Assembly: GCF_004793545.1 (NCBI RefSeq)
Contig: NZ_SRYA01000016.1
Location: 1-64,000, forward strand
Direction of reading: 5' to 3'
Length of the DNA: 64,000 bases
Source: Petralouisia muris
GTDB lineage: Bacteria > Bacillota > Clostridia > Lachnospirales > Lachnospiraceae
The translations under genes were made by a program, and so were the position numbers. Under the pieces are notes generated by a model, which saw only the letters and a program-made list of their open reading frames with translations, was not told where the DNA came from and ran no database searches. Below are positions 9,692-17,857 of this stretch, piece by piece. Within the stretch, counting starts at the first letter, position 1. Each line of letters starts with the position of its first letter.

Positions 9692-9984
9692 AAAATACTG
9701 TCCTGCCTCATCTACAGAAAGACCATATTTTCTAATTATAACTGTCTTAATTTCAGATTCCCCATGATCAAGCTCTTTTAGGACATCTACCGTTCCCTGT
9801 ATTCCTTCTTTCGTACCTTTTCTTCCCGTAGCCTTACTTGAGGCTCCACTATTTCCATCAATGCATCAAACATATAGGCATTTCCTTTCTATTCCTCTAC
9901 AATCTGTTGATTTGCTTCCATCATTACCCACAAGACAGAGTCTGCCATATCCTTGTCATCCTTTTCTGTCAAGGTCTTTATGAT
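9692..9984 (-). pseudogene. Rpn-family nuclease relic (C-terminal part)
   Basis: Read on the minus strand, this stretch gives DMADSVLWVMMEANQQIVEE, an in-frame stop, YMFDALMEIVEPQVRLREEK, then after a frame change GTVDVLKELDHGESEIKTVI, then RKYGLSVDEAGQYF and a stop. This is the C-terminal pattern of Rpn (recombination-promoting nuclease / PD-(D/E)XK family transposase) proteins, with a stop and a frameshift. It ends abruptly at about 9984, where IS630-type transposase sequence begins on the other strand, so the IS sequence cut it. An intact relative lies at 11179-12186. Confidence 0.65.
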
Positions 9985-10980
9985 ATCACCTGGGTCATAA
10001 ACAAAGCCTGCCAAAAACCAAAAGATTTTGGCTACGCCGCTGAATTATGGTATCCGGCCAGCTTTACACGCTTCATCAATTCAATAGCTGGACAGGAAGG
10101 CCACCCGCGTATGGCAGTGGTGACTGAAACAACATTGCGCAAAATCCTTGCAAACGCTAAGATACGTCCTTTTAAAGTCTCTTATTATTGTGAAAAGCGT
10201 GGCCCGGATTTTGATTCCAAAATGCATGATATCCTTGTCATTTATAAACAGGTTTCCTTACAGTTTGATGAAGACGGGAATTTGAAACCTTTTGAAGGGG
10301 TGCCTGTCCATACTTTATCATATGATGAAAAACCAGGGATGCAGGCTTTGGATACAACAGCAGGGGACAGGCCGCCTGTTCCAAACACTGATAAAAACAG
10401 CGCCATATGCCGGGATTATGAATATGTGCGCCTTGGCGCGCTTTCCTTATTGGCGGCGATCGACCTGCTTACAGGGGAAGCCATCCCATTGGTAAGTGAC
10501 ACGCATAAAAACTCCGATTTTGTGTGTTTCTTAAAGATGCTTGACACAAAATATCCGCAAGGCGATAAGATTCGTCTTATTCTTGATAACCATTCAGCCC
10601 ACACATCGCAGGAGACGCAGAAATATCTGAACACAGTCCCTGGAAGATTTGAATTTGTCTTCACCCCAACACATGGTTCCTGGCTGAACATGGTGGAAGG
10701 ATTTTTCAGCAAGATGACAAAACAGATGCTAAATGGGATCCGGGTTTCAAGCAAAGAAGAACTTGAAAAAAGAATATACAAGTACTTTGAAGAGGTTAAT
10801 GAGGTTCCCATACCATACCACTGGTCATACCAGCTTGACGATATTGATATAGAAAAGGAAGACCTAAACCAGATTATTTATGAAGTTGTAAACCGCAAGG
10901 CAGCAAAAGCAGCTGACAAGGATAAACGTGCACCTAAGCCACGTACTCGAAAGAAACGTGGAGAGTCAGGCACACAGTAA
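9838..10980 (+). mobile_element. IS630-family transposase, N-terminally truncated
   Basis: The frame is open for 380 codons, but only residues from about 50 (VINKACQKPKDFGYAAELWY) belong to the transposase; the first ~50 are antisense of the Rpn relic. The DDE/RNase H core is complete: SYDEKPG (first Asp), RLILDNHSAHTS (second Asp), and THGSWLNMVEGFFSKM (catalytic Glu). IS630 transposases cut and paste at TA sites. The helix-turn-helix N-terminus (about 100 residues) that binds the IS ends is missing, so the copy should be immobile. The C-terminus ends in a basic tail (KPRTRKKRGE). Confidence 0.85.
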
Positions 10981-11010
10981 GCATGAAACATAACTTTAAT
11001 TAAGTTGGAT

Positions 11011-11038
11011 TATACTAGATATACTTATATCTAGTATA
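11011..11038. repeat. Perfect 11-bp inverted repeat after the IS630 gene
   Basis: TATACTAGATA (11011-11021) and its exact reverse complement (11028-11038) flank a 6-base spacer, about 30 bp after the transposase stop. No T-tract follows on either strand, so it is not a standard terminator. It could be a remnant of the IS right end. Confidence 0.4.
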
Positions 11039-11178
11039 AATGAATTTTTAAAGAGGAAAAGCAGTTAAAAAACCTATATTTATAAGGTTTCTGACATCTT
11101 CCACCATTCCTAGATATAATTCTACCGGGAATTTAGGTTATAACTATCCTTTTTCACTTGCCATCAGGCTCTGTAAGT

Positions 11179-12186
11179 TCACGCCGTCTGCTTTCCATAT
11201 TTCTCCAGATAGGACACCGCCTGTTCCCGGGACAGTCCTGCCTTATCCTGCAGCCTTTTCAAAATGGCTGCGTCGTCAAGCCCAATATCCTGACCCATTT
11301 CAATAATCATCTGTATTCCCTGCTGCATTCCCTGCTGTATTCCTTGCTGCATTCCCTGCTGTATTCCTTGCTGCATTCCCTGCTGTATTCCCTGCTGTAT
11401 TCCCTGACGTATCAGTTTCTCCGATTCCGTTTCAATTACTGTTCCACCCATGATATTCACCAGCCTTTCTTCATTTTTATTCCCATTCGTAATATGTGTA
11501 ATAATAGTATTCACAAATCCCATGAGGTCTATGATTTCACTGTCCAACAACTCTCCATCCCTGTGCAGCCGAACCATTCCATTCCTAAAATATTCCAAAT
11601 CCTCTACCGCTGCCTCTATGTTGCCCTCAGATGTGATTGCTTTCTCATATCTTGCAATATAGAAGGGGATATAGGGAAACAGCCGCTTTTCCACAATATA
11701 TTCCCTCGTAAATTCTTCCAGAATCACATTCGCAGATTTATAATCCACGCTCTGCCCATCTGGAAATGTAAATGTAATCGTTGTCGTCTTTGGCGTCTTA
11801 TCCGTCCTCTTGACATAAATTACCGAGAACCTCGGCATGGGGATAACTGCATGGCCGATATCCCATGTCGCAAACTGCCTTGCCACAATAAAGGCATACT
11901 CGGCAATCCGTATTGCCATGGAGCCGTCATCATAGCTCTGGCATTCCAGAAGATAGACCTCACTCCCAATCTTCATTAGGAAATCCGAAATCTGCCCTTC
12001 TATCTCCCTGCTCCCATCTGACATCTCCCCCTCTGTCAGATATCCTTCTGATGTCAGTACATCCACTTCAGCGTCCAGTGGGTAATGTTTTCCAAAAATG
12101 TCATTGATTACAGGGATAAACATCCTTTTGTGCTTGCTTTTCATTGTCTTGAACACGTTGTCATAATCTGGTGTCTTTTTCTGCAT
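11179..12186 (-). CDS. Rpn-family recombination-promoting nuclease / putative transposase
   Basis: A 335-residue protein. The start at ATG 12186 is chosen for the AGGAAAGGAAAAAG just upstream and because the sequence before it belongs to a radC relic. The N-terminal ~150 residues form the PD-(D/E)XK nuclease-like domain seen in Rpn proteins: YDNVFKTMKSKHKRMFIPVI, then an acidic region with EGQISDFLMKIGSEVYLLECQ in which D and E-x-Q are the likely catalytic residues. The C-terminal part is helical and ends in an eight-unit GxQQ repeat, then a short domain (AAILKRLQDKAGLSREQAVS). Rpn proteins nick DNA and promote RecA-independent recombination in E. coli; related genes spread as multicopy families. 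The sequence looks intact. Confidence 0.8.
   Translation of the reverse strand: MQKKTPDYDNVFKTMKSKHKRMFIPVINDIFGKHYPLDAEVDVLTSEGYLTEGEMSDGSREIEGQISDFLMKIGSEVYLLECQSYDDGSMAIRIAEYAFIVARQFATWDIGHAVIPMPRFSVIYVKRTDKTPKTTTITFTFPDGQSVDYKSANVILEEFTREYIVEKRLFPYIPFYIARYEKAITSEGNIEAAVEDLEYFRNGMVRLHRDGELLDSEIIDLMGFVNTIITHITNGNKNEERLVNIMGGTVIETESEKLIRQGIQQGIQQGMQQGIQQGMQQGIQQGMQQGIQMIIEMGQDIGLDDAAILKRLQDKAGLSREQAVSYLEKYGKQTA
11311..11407 (-). repeat. In-frame 12-bp tandem repeat (GxQQ units) in the rpn gene
   Basis: Eight consecutive 12-bp units alternate between codons for GIQQ and GMQQ (the last GIQM), with almost no other variation. The repeat adds a 32-residue Gln/Gly linker between the nuclease part and the C-terminal helix. 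Gain or loss of units keeps the reading frame, so length can vary freely by slippage. Confidence 0.85.
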
Positions 12187-12333
12187 ACTTTTTCCTTTCC
12201 TATATATTCCTCCCACTTTAGAGAGAATATATCCTGTATTCATTATACCTTCAATTTCCTGTCCTGGCAACCAGAAAACCGCTGCCTGAGCATCCCCTAA
12301 ACCATCCGGCGGCAGCTCTGGTTTCCCTATCTT

Positions 12334-12510
12334 CCCATTTGATTGAAAACTGAAATAGGAATCCCGGCTTATGATGATATGGTCGCAGAACAGGATTCCC
12401 ATCAAATCAGAAGCCTCCTTCATCCGTTCCGTCACCCGCAGATCCTGCCCTTCCGGCTGGCTGCATCCGCTTGGATGGTTATTCACGACCACAATGATAT
12501 CGCCCCTGCA
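12334..12510 (-). pseudogene. radC (JAB/MPN domain) C-terminal relic
   Basis: The frame reads GDIIVVVNNHPSG, then QDLRVTERMKEASDLMGI and CDHIIISRDSYFSF, the C-terminal half of RadC, including the metal-binding HPSG-x(n)-D pattern. The first His of the usual HNHPSG is Asn here. Only about 60 of ~225 residues remain. The 5' side is fused at about 12510 to the 3' end of the MATE relic. RadC-type genes often travel with mobile elements. Confidence 0.65.
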
Positions 12511-13560
12511 TAAAAAACATATCGTATATCCAGAAACAACGGCAGAATGCAAAGGCATATCATATATAAAATTTTACGAAACAGTAACAATGGAAACGCA
12601 TATTTGACCTTTTCCATTGCAGTCAGGCCATCTACCAGGGCATACTGTACTGCAATACCAAGCAATGCAAACGTATACATACGGATACTGCCCACGGCCA
12701 ACTGTATTGTGCCTGACTCCTTCAAGAAAAATCCTGCAAACACCTCCGGTAATACCTGCACTACAATTCCCAATGCTCCGATGTATACTCCGCATAATAA
12801 AAACACATAAAGAAAAGCCTGCCGGATCTTTGTATAATTTCCTGCCCCATAGTGAAAGCTGAATATCGTTCCACATCCTGTTGTGATCCCCTGTGCAGGA
12901 CAGGCTACTATCGTCATAAAACTCTGAATAACCGTAGCACAGGTAATCAATATATCCCCCTGCGAATCTCCGCCGTATTTTCGTAACGAAGTATTTCAGA
13001 AAAATAATGATCAGGTTATCCAATATCATAATCATGAATGACATGCATCCTATGGACAAGATTCTAAGTACAATCTTCTTTTGCAGCCTGCCTGGGCACA
13101 GGCATACCGGAAAAATCCTGCTGCGCAAAAAACAGATTACATAAACACAAGTACAGCATTGTGCAATAACAGTTCCCCATGCTGCCCCTGCAATCCCCAT
13201 ACCGCACCCAAAAATCAGGACAGGGTCCAGAACCATATTTACCACAGCGCCAAGCGCCACCGAAATTATTCCCTGCCTTGCAAACCCCTGTGCCAGAATA
13301 AACTGATTCAACCCACACCCAAGAAACGATGTAAAAGTCCCGCAGACATCTATCGTAAAATAAGTTTCTGCGTAAGGGTACATATCTTTGCTGCTGCCCA
13401 GCAAGTATAATATTTTTTATTTTTTCCCGGTTCAGTAAAAGCGGGGGAGTTACTGCCGCCGATATGACTAAAATCATAAAAAAGGAATTTCCAATGATCT
13501 CCTGCGCCCTTCTAGGCGTTTCCTTCAACAATTTCTGTGTGGTTTTAAATCCAGACATAT
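12505..13560 (-). pseudogene. MATE-family efflux transporter, broken
   Basis: Three frames in succession make up most of a MATE multidrug/cation antiporter. Near 13400-13560 the frame reads ETPRRAQEIIGNSFFMILVI. From 13404 a second frame gives SSKDMYPYAETYFTIDVCGT and VALGAVVNMVLDPVLIFGCG, the conserved MATE segment. From 12950 a third gives SFHYGAGNYTKIRQAFLYVF and ends near FLDIRYVFYAG at the radC junction. The frameshifts are at about 13390-13410 and 12950-12965, and the first ~80 residues and the extreme C-terminus are missing. It lies just downstream of the NTF2-fold gene and may once have been the exporter of that locus. Confidence 0.75.
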
Positions 13561-13646
13561 ACAGCCACCATATAAAAGAACAGGCAGGCAGCATTCCCGG
13601 CACACCCGCCTGTTCTCCACTTTCTACACTGATCTACTTGTGACGG

Positions 13647-14030
13647 TTATTTCTGAATGGTATTGGAATTCTGGTTATATGCCTTTGCAACGCATTTCCA
13701 TTCGCCATCCATCTTCAACAGAAGCAGCACATCCGTGAAGTCAATGCGGTTGCCCCAGCCTTCTTCCAGCACACGGACAACAGCCAGGGATTCCTCAACC
13801 ATCAGTACATCCACACGGGCCTTGAAATTATCACCGCCAGGCACAGTATCCACATTGTGGTAGAACTGCTCAATAGAGCCATGCTCCAGCTTACCGTCCA
13901 GATAGCCAAACAAAACGGCTTCATCCGTGAACAGCTCCTTTGCATATGTGCTGTTTCCCTCGGCAACACTCTTGACAAATTTCATTGCGGCAGCCTCTAC
14001 TGCCTGATATTCCTTTAATTCTGCTCTCAT
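13647..14030 (-). CDS. NTF2/SnoaL-fold protein (lumazine-binding-like)
   Basis: A 127-residue protein; ATG 14030 is chosen for AAGGAGGC eight bases upstream. The sequence has the NTF2-like layout: an N-terminal helix (AAAMKFVKSVAEGNSTYAKE), then LFTDEAVLFGYLDGKLEHGS, an alpha/beta cone, and a C-terminal strand pair (LLLLKMDGEWKCVAKAYNQ). This fold includes small hydratases, isomerases and dehydratases such as bile acid 7-dehydratase BaiE as well as non-catalytic proteins. It ends the same-strand run after the old-yellow-enzyme gene (gap 89 bp), so it may act on that enzyme's substrate. It is not closely BaiE-like to my eye, and the function is inferred from fold and context only. Confidence 0.6.
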   Translation of the reverse strand: MRAELKEYQAVEAAAMKFVKSVAEGNSTYAKELFTDEAVLFGYLDGKLEHGSIEQFYHNVDTVPGGDNFKARVDVLMVEESLAVVRVLEEGWGNRIDFTDVLLLLKMDGEWKCVAKAYNQNSNTIQK

Positions 14031-14119
14031 TGTAATAGCCTCCTTAAAATTTTTTGACATTATATAAAGCATTCTGCCTTATACCATGGTATGAAAACAT
14101 TATACCAACAATAAATAGA

Positions 14120-16093
14120 TTAAATATTATTCCCTACCTCATAGCCGTCCCATACCGCATGAAGGATCGTGCTGACCTTCTGGCCATCGCCAATCTCATA
14201 AACGGCAGCGCCGCATCCCTGGCGCTCCTGCGCCATGGATGGAACCGGACGGAAACCAACTGCGATGACAACCGAATCCGCATCCAATGCCTTTTTCTGG
14301 CCATCGCTTTCCAGAATGACCCTGCCATCTTCCACAGCAGTAAGACGGTGGTTCTCCAATACAGTCACATGATGATGCTCAAACAGATCCGGAATCATCT
14401 GGCCATTTGGAATCGGGGACGGAATACCTGCCGACAGGATCTTAGGCAGGGCTTCCACAACAGTGACCTCTTTGCCAGACTGGGCATAATCCAAAGCCAT
14501 TTCACAGCCAACCAGACCGCCGCCGATCACCATGACCTTCTGTCCGACCTTTTCCGGATGTGCCAATGCCTCCATACAGCCAATCACCTTTTTATCATCG
14601 ATTCCCGGCACTTTCGGCATGACAGGGACGGAACCTGCTGCCAGAATGATTACATCTGCATCCATATTGCGGAGCTGGCCAGCGGTAACAGCTTCCTCTG
14701 TATGGATCTCCACGGGCAATGCCTTTAATTCATTCTGATACCACGCATTTAGTTCCCGTACCTCTTTTTTAAAGCTGTGGGAACCGCCGGGAATCAGATT
14801 GCCACCCAGGGACTCATTCTTTTCATACAAAGAAACCTTATGCCCGCGCATGGCTGCGGTTCTGGCAGCCTCCATACCGGCAACACCGCCACCCACAACC
14901 ACAACCTTTTTCGGCTGTACGCAGGGACGGAGCGCATACCTCACTTCCCGCATTGCTGCCGGGTTTACTGCACAGGTAGGCTGTTTCCCCTGCTGGAGCC
15001 TTGTGATACACCCCTGATTGCAGGCAATGCAGGGACGAATTTTCTCCGTATGTCCGGTCAGCACCTTGTTTGGATACTCTGGATCTGCTAAAGCAGCCCG
15101 CCCAAGGACAACTGCATCTATCTTACCATCCCGTATTGCCTTTTCCGCAATATCCGCTTCATTCATGCGGCCGCCTGCCAGAATTGGGATATTTACGGCT
15201 TCTTTTGCTTTCGCTGCTAATTCCACCAAATACCCTTTCGGCATATACATAGGCGGGCAAGCATAGTAGAAGGAATCGTAAATACCCGTATCTACATTCA
15301 GGCAGTCATAACCATACGATTCCAGCAGCTTTGCGATTTCAATCCCTTCTTCCAGGGTACGGCCAATTTCTTCCTCACCGGTCAGACTTGCCTGTTCAAA
15401 TCCTTTTACAAATGTTTTCAGGCCCAGACGCATACTGACCGGAAAATCACTGCCGCATTCTTGCTTGATGCCTTCCAGAATTTCCTTTGCCGCCCGTAAA
15501 CGGTTTTCTAAGCTGCCGCCATATTCGTCTGTACGGTGGTTCATCATGGGCAGCGCAAACTGGTCAAGCAGATACCCCCAATGGATAGAATGTACTTCTA
15601 CACCAGAAAAACCAGAATCCTTTGCAATTTTAGACGCTTTTACAACGGACTCAATTTTAGATTTGATCTGGTCACGGGTCAGCTCCGGTGAGACTTCCCC
15701 CGGATGCCGGAAAACATGTACAGCGGATGGTGCCGGAAGATTAGGGTAATTCCTCCCAAGTCCCATCGTAATCTGTGCAAAGATTATTGCACCGTATGCG
15801 CCTGCCCTCTCATTCAGCTCCGTCGCCGTCATCTTAAACGCATCCGGGTTCTGTAATATAGTCGGGCCAACCCCCGTGTATGGGTCAACTGCGCCATCTG
15901 CCGCAATCGCCCCGGTAAAAATCAGGCCAAAGCCGCCTTTCGCCCTCTCTACAAGATATTGTATCGTTTCGTCTTTCAGACCACCTCCCGGAAGATGGTG
16001 CTGTCCGCCGCCAATTGGCGCCATACAAAACCTATTCTTAATGGTCAGTCTGCCAATCTGAAGCGGCTTTCCTAAATACTCATAGTTCTGCAT
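14120..16093 (-). CDS. Old-yellow-enzyme/4Fe-4S enoate or dienoyl-CoA reductase
   Basis: A 657-residue enzyme of the 2,4-dienoyl-CoA reductase / enoate reductase / BaiCD-BaiH / FldZ family, which reduces (or in BaiCD introduces) a C=C bond next to a carbonyl using NAD(P)H through FAD, a 4Fe-4S cluster and FMN. Residues 1-340 are the FMN TIM barrel (PLQIGRLTIKNRFCMAPIGG; catalytic region VEVHSIHWGYLLDQF followed by RTDEYGGSLENR). The cluster cysteines follow in a Cys-X2-Cys-X3-Cys-X11-Cys pattern from RPCIACNQGC. Two dinucleotide folds come next (VVVVGGGVAGMEAAR and VMVIGGGLVGCEMA). The IHWGYL stretch has one residue more than the usual AAHGYL. ATG 16093 follows AAAGGAGTC. A promoter and operator lie upstream (16191-16242). 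Substrate unknown. Confidence 0.88.
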   Translation of the reverse strand: MQNYEYLGKPLQIGRLTIKNRFCMAPIGGGQHHLPGGGLKDETIQYLVERAKGGFGLIFTGAIAADGAVDPYTGVGPTILQNPDAFKMTATELNERAGAYGAIIFAQITMGLGRNYPNLPAPSAVHVFRHPGEVSPELTRDQIKSKIESVVKASKIAKDSGFSGVEVHSIHWGYLLDQFALPMMNHRTDEYGGSLENRLRAAKEILEGIKQECGSDFPVSMRLGLKTFVKGFEQASLTGEEEIGRTLEEGIEIAKLLESYGYDCLNVDTGIYDSFYYACPPMYMPKGYLVELAAKAKEAVNIPILAGGRMNEADIAEKAIRDGKIDAVVLGRAALADPEYPNKVLTGHTEKIRPCIACNQGCITRLQQGKQPTCAVNPAAMREVRYALRPCVQPKKVVVVGGGVAGMEAARTAAMRGHKVSLYEKNESLGGNLIPGGSHSFKKEVRELNAWYQNELKALPVEIHTEEAVTAGQLRNMDADVIILAAGSVPVMPKVPGIDDKKVIGCMEALAHPEKVGQKVMVIGGGLVGCEMALDYAQSGKEVTVVEALPKILSAGIPSPIPNGQMIPDLFEHHHVTVLENHRLTAVEDGRVILESDGQKKALDADSVVIAVGFRPVPSMAQERQGCGAAVYEIGDGQKVSTILHAVWDGYEVGNNI

Positions 16094-16190
16094 GTCTGTG
16101 ACTCCTTTCATTTTATCTGGCCGAATGGCCATAAAGGTATCCTTTAAGGGTTTACCTTCAGGATTAACTTTTCCTGCTGTTGATATTATA

Positions 16191-16242
16191 ATTATAGCGA
16201 GAATAAAACAGAAAGCAAGTACGCACCTTTAAGTGCGTTACT
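16191..16242 (-). promoter_or_regulatory. Promoter with adjoining operator dyad for the OYE gene
   Basis: On the minus strand TTGCTT (plus 213-218) and TATAAT (plus 191-196) are 16 bp apart and point to the OYE gene. Overlapping the upstream edge of the -35 is a near-perfect dyad: AGTACGCAC (218-226), six bases, GTGCGTTACT (233-242). It lies between the OYE gene and a divergent HxlR-type regulator relic, so it is the natural binding site of that regulator (inference). Confidence 0.6.
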
Positions 16243-16282
16243 AACATAAAAGTTATATACTTACCTGAAGGAGAGTGAAAAA

Positions 16283-16410
16283 ATGGGGGACGCTACATAT
16301 CACAAGAATGCCTGGAAACAACAGGTTTCAGCTACACATTATCCCTCATCAATGGGAAATACAAAATGACAATTCTTTATACGCTTATGGAATTTGGCAT
16401 AATTTCATAG
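16283..16410 (+). pseudogene. HxlR-family regulator relic, divergent from the OYE gene
   Basis: An ATG at 16283 with GAAGGAGAG upstream starts MGDATYHK; after a one-base frame change at about 16305 the sequence continues ECLETTGFSYTLSLINGKYK and MTILYTLMEFG. This is the N-terminal wing-helix signature of HxlR regulators (usually CP/E-ETT-LIGGKYK). The gene stops after about 40 codons where foreign sequence (an FBPase fragment on the other strand) begins. HxlR proteins commonly control adjacent old-yellow-enzyme or nitroreductase genes in response to electrophiles. The regulator is destroyed while its presumed operator is intact. Confidence 0.65.
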
Positions 16411-16905
16411 GTTTCATTATAAATAACCATGGGGGTTCACTTTTTTGACTACTGGGTACATTATATTCATTATTCTTGAGAGACAGATATATTCTAATTT
16501 GAAGTTTTTTTCCATTATCTGTATCCCTTACTAACTGTCGTTTCATACTATATTCTACAGCTACTTGTCTGGAAACAATATTCGCTTCTTCCTGTATAGC
16601 AATCTCTGATGATTCAAATGGTTCATGTACTATCAAAGTCAAACCGTAAGAATTATATATCAGCATATAACTGGCAATTCCTGTTTCTTTATGATATGCC
16701 TTTGAAAAACCACCATCTATAATCAAGACTTTGCCACCTGCTTTCACAGGACTTTCTTCCTTTTTTTGATGAACGGGAACATGACCATTGATAATATGTA
16801 CATCATCCCCTTCTAGCCCAAATTCATTTAATATCAATTCTGCCATCTCGCTTTTTTCTATCATCTGATAGTATGCACTCTTTATTTCTTTATAAATTTC
16901 CTTTA
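16385..16905 (-). pseudogene. Class III fructose-1,6-bisphosphatase, C-terminal fragment
   Basis: The frame carries the end of a class III (Firmicutes) FBPase: EFGLEGDDVHIINGHVPVH, then KAGGKVLIIDGGFSKAYHKE and GIASYMLIYNSYGLTLIVHE, which includes the metallophosphatase GH and the conserved GGFSKAY. Reading continues upstream of the ATG at 16864 (HTVKEIYKEIKSAYYQ) to about 16905, where it is cut. Full-length proteins are about 650 residues; about 170 remain. It lies between two other fragments, so it arrived or was left by rearrangement. Confidence 0.75.
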
Positions 16906-16909
16906 CCGT

Positions 16910-17725
16910 ATGATTATTCAGGGCTATATACCCGGGTGGAGCTATGCCGAAGGCATAACCAGCTATTTAAAAGCCAACAACATCCGCATCTTTGACTTTG
17001 TGGATTTCTCTCAGCCCCTTACGGAACAGGTCCGTGCAAATGCCCGGCGCATTTCGTATGAAAACGGCATTGAAATTGAATTCATTCGTAAACTACATGC
17101 CTTCCGCAAAGACGACCGCATCCAGGAAATCATTCAGAAAACCGGAAAGTCCGAGGAATTGATCCATATTTTTTCTGCCATGTAACAATGTAATGCCTAT
17201 AAACCATGGCACGATAAAAAAACCGGAAAAACATTTCTAAAATTTGACTAAAGCAAATATCTCCATTATTATTTTATAGATATAGAACTGGGGCTGTGTT
17301 ACCTGAGGATTCCCACTTGGGCTCCGTTCCGTCTGCAGTTCTATATGAATGGCCATAATCTTTTGGCCTATAAGCTGCGGAAAAAGAGAATCACTTACCA
17401 CATGCATGATAATGCCTTCCTTGACATTTCAGATGTCGAAACTGCCCAGAAACTATCTGACAGGAGCAATTCGGAAGGCCTCCATAAAATCCTGGATGCT
17501 TTTGCAAAACGCGATTGTCCGATTGCGGAAACACTCGGTCTGGGCTATACATGGACAGTCCAACAGATCGAGTGTGCAACCGATATCATGTTCAAACAGG
17601 CCTGTGACTTGGATCCCCTTTATGATGAGATCATCCGGACGTATTTTACAACAGCTTACGGCAAAGAGGTCATTGCGGCAGGATTAACCGTTAGAAACCT
17701 TGTGTTTATACCAGCATTGGCATAA
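16910..17725 (+). pseudogene. Unrecognised gene relic with two in-frame TAA codons
   Basis: A single reading frame runs from 16910 to 17725, broken only by TAA at 17183 and a second TAA near 17242. Coding continues across both stops without a frame change: KDDRIQEIIQKTGKSEELIH before, then KPWHDKKTGKTFLKFD between them, and RIPTWAPFRLQFYMNGHNLL after. The 5' end is cut at the FBPase fragment. I do not recognise a named domain. The gene family looks like a cytoplasmic protein found in mobile or multicopy contexts, but that is an impression. The two nonsense codons are one base from GAA or CAA, so simple substitutions would explain them. Confidence 0.5.
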
Positions 17726-17857
17726 GTGTTTTTCTTATACAGAAATTTTGCCATTTTGCGTCAAAAAATATTTATAAGTGGCCTAATTGTTCGTTTCCAG
17801 CTGATACAGCCTTGTTCATAAGAAAAATGCAATTTCTTTCCTGTTTTGTTTCGGATT

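Noticed and set aside
9388-9711. 107-codon minus-strand frame
   Set aside because: It overlaps other frames of equal length in a decayed area and has no recognisable sequence.
11311-11407. Direct repeats as a CRISPR array
   Set aside because: Units are 12 bp without spacers and lie in frame inside the rpn gene.
12187-12558. Long N-terminal extension of the Rpn protein
   Set aside because: The upstream 124 codons are radC and MATE sequence; the true start with its ribosome binding site is at 12186.
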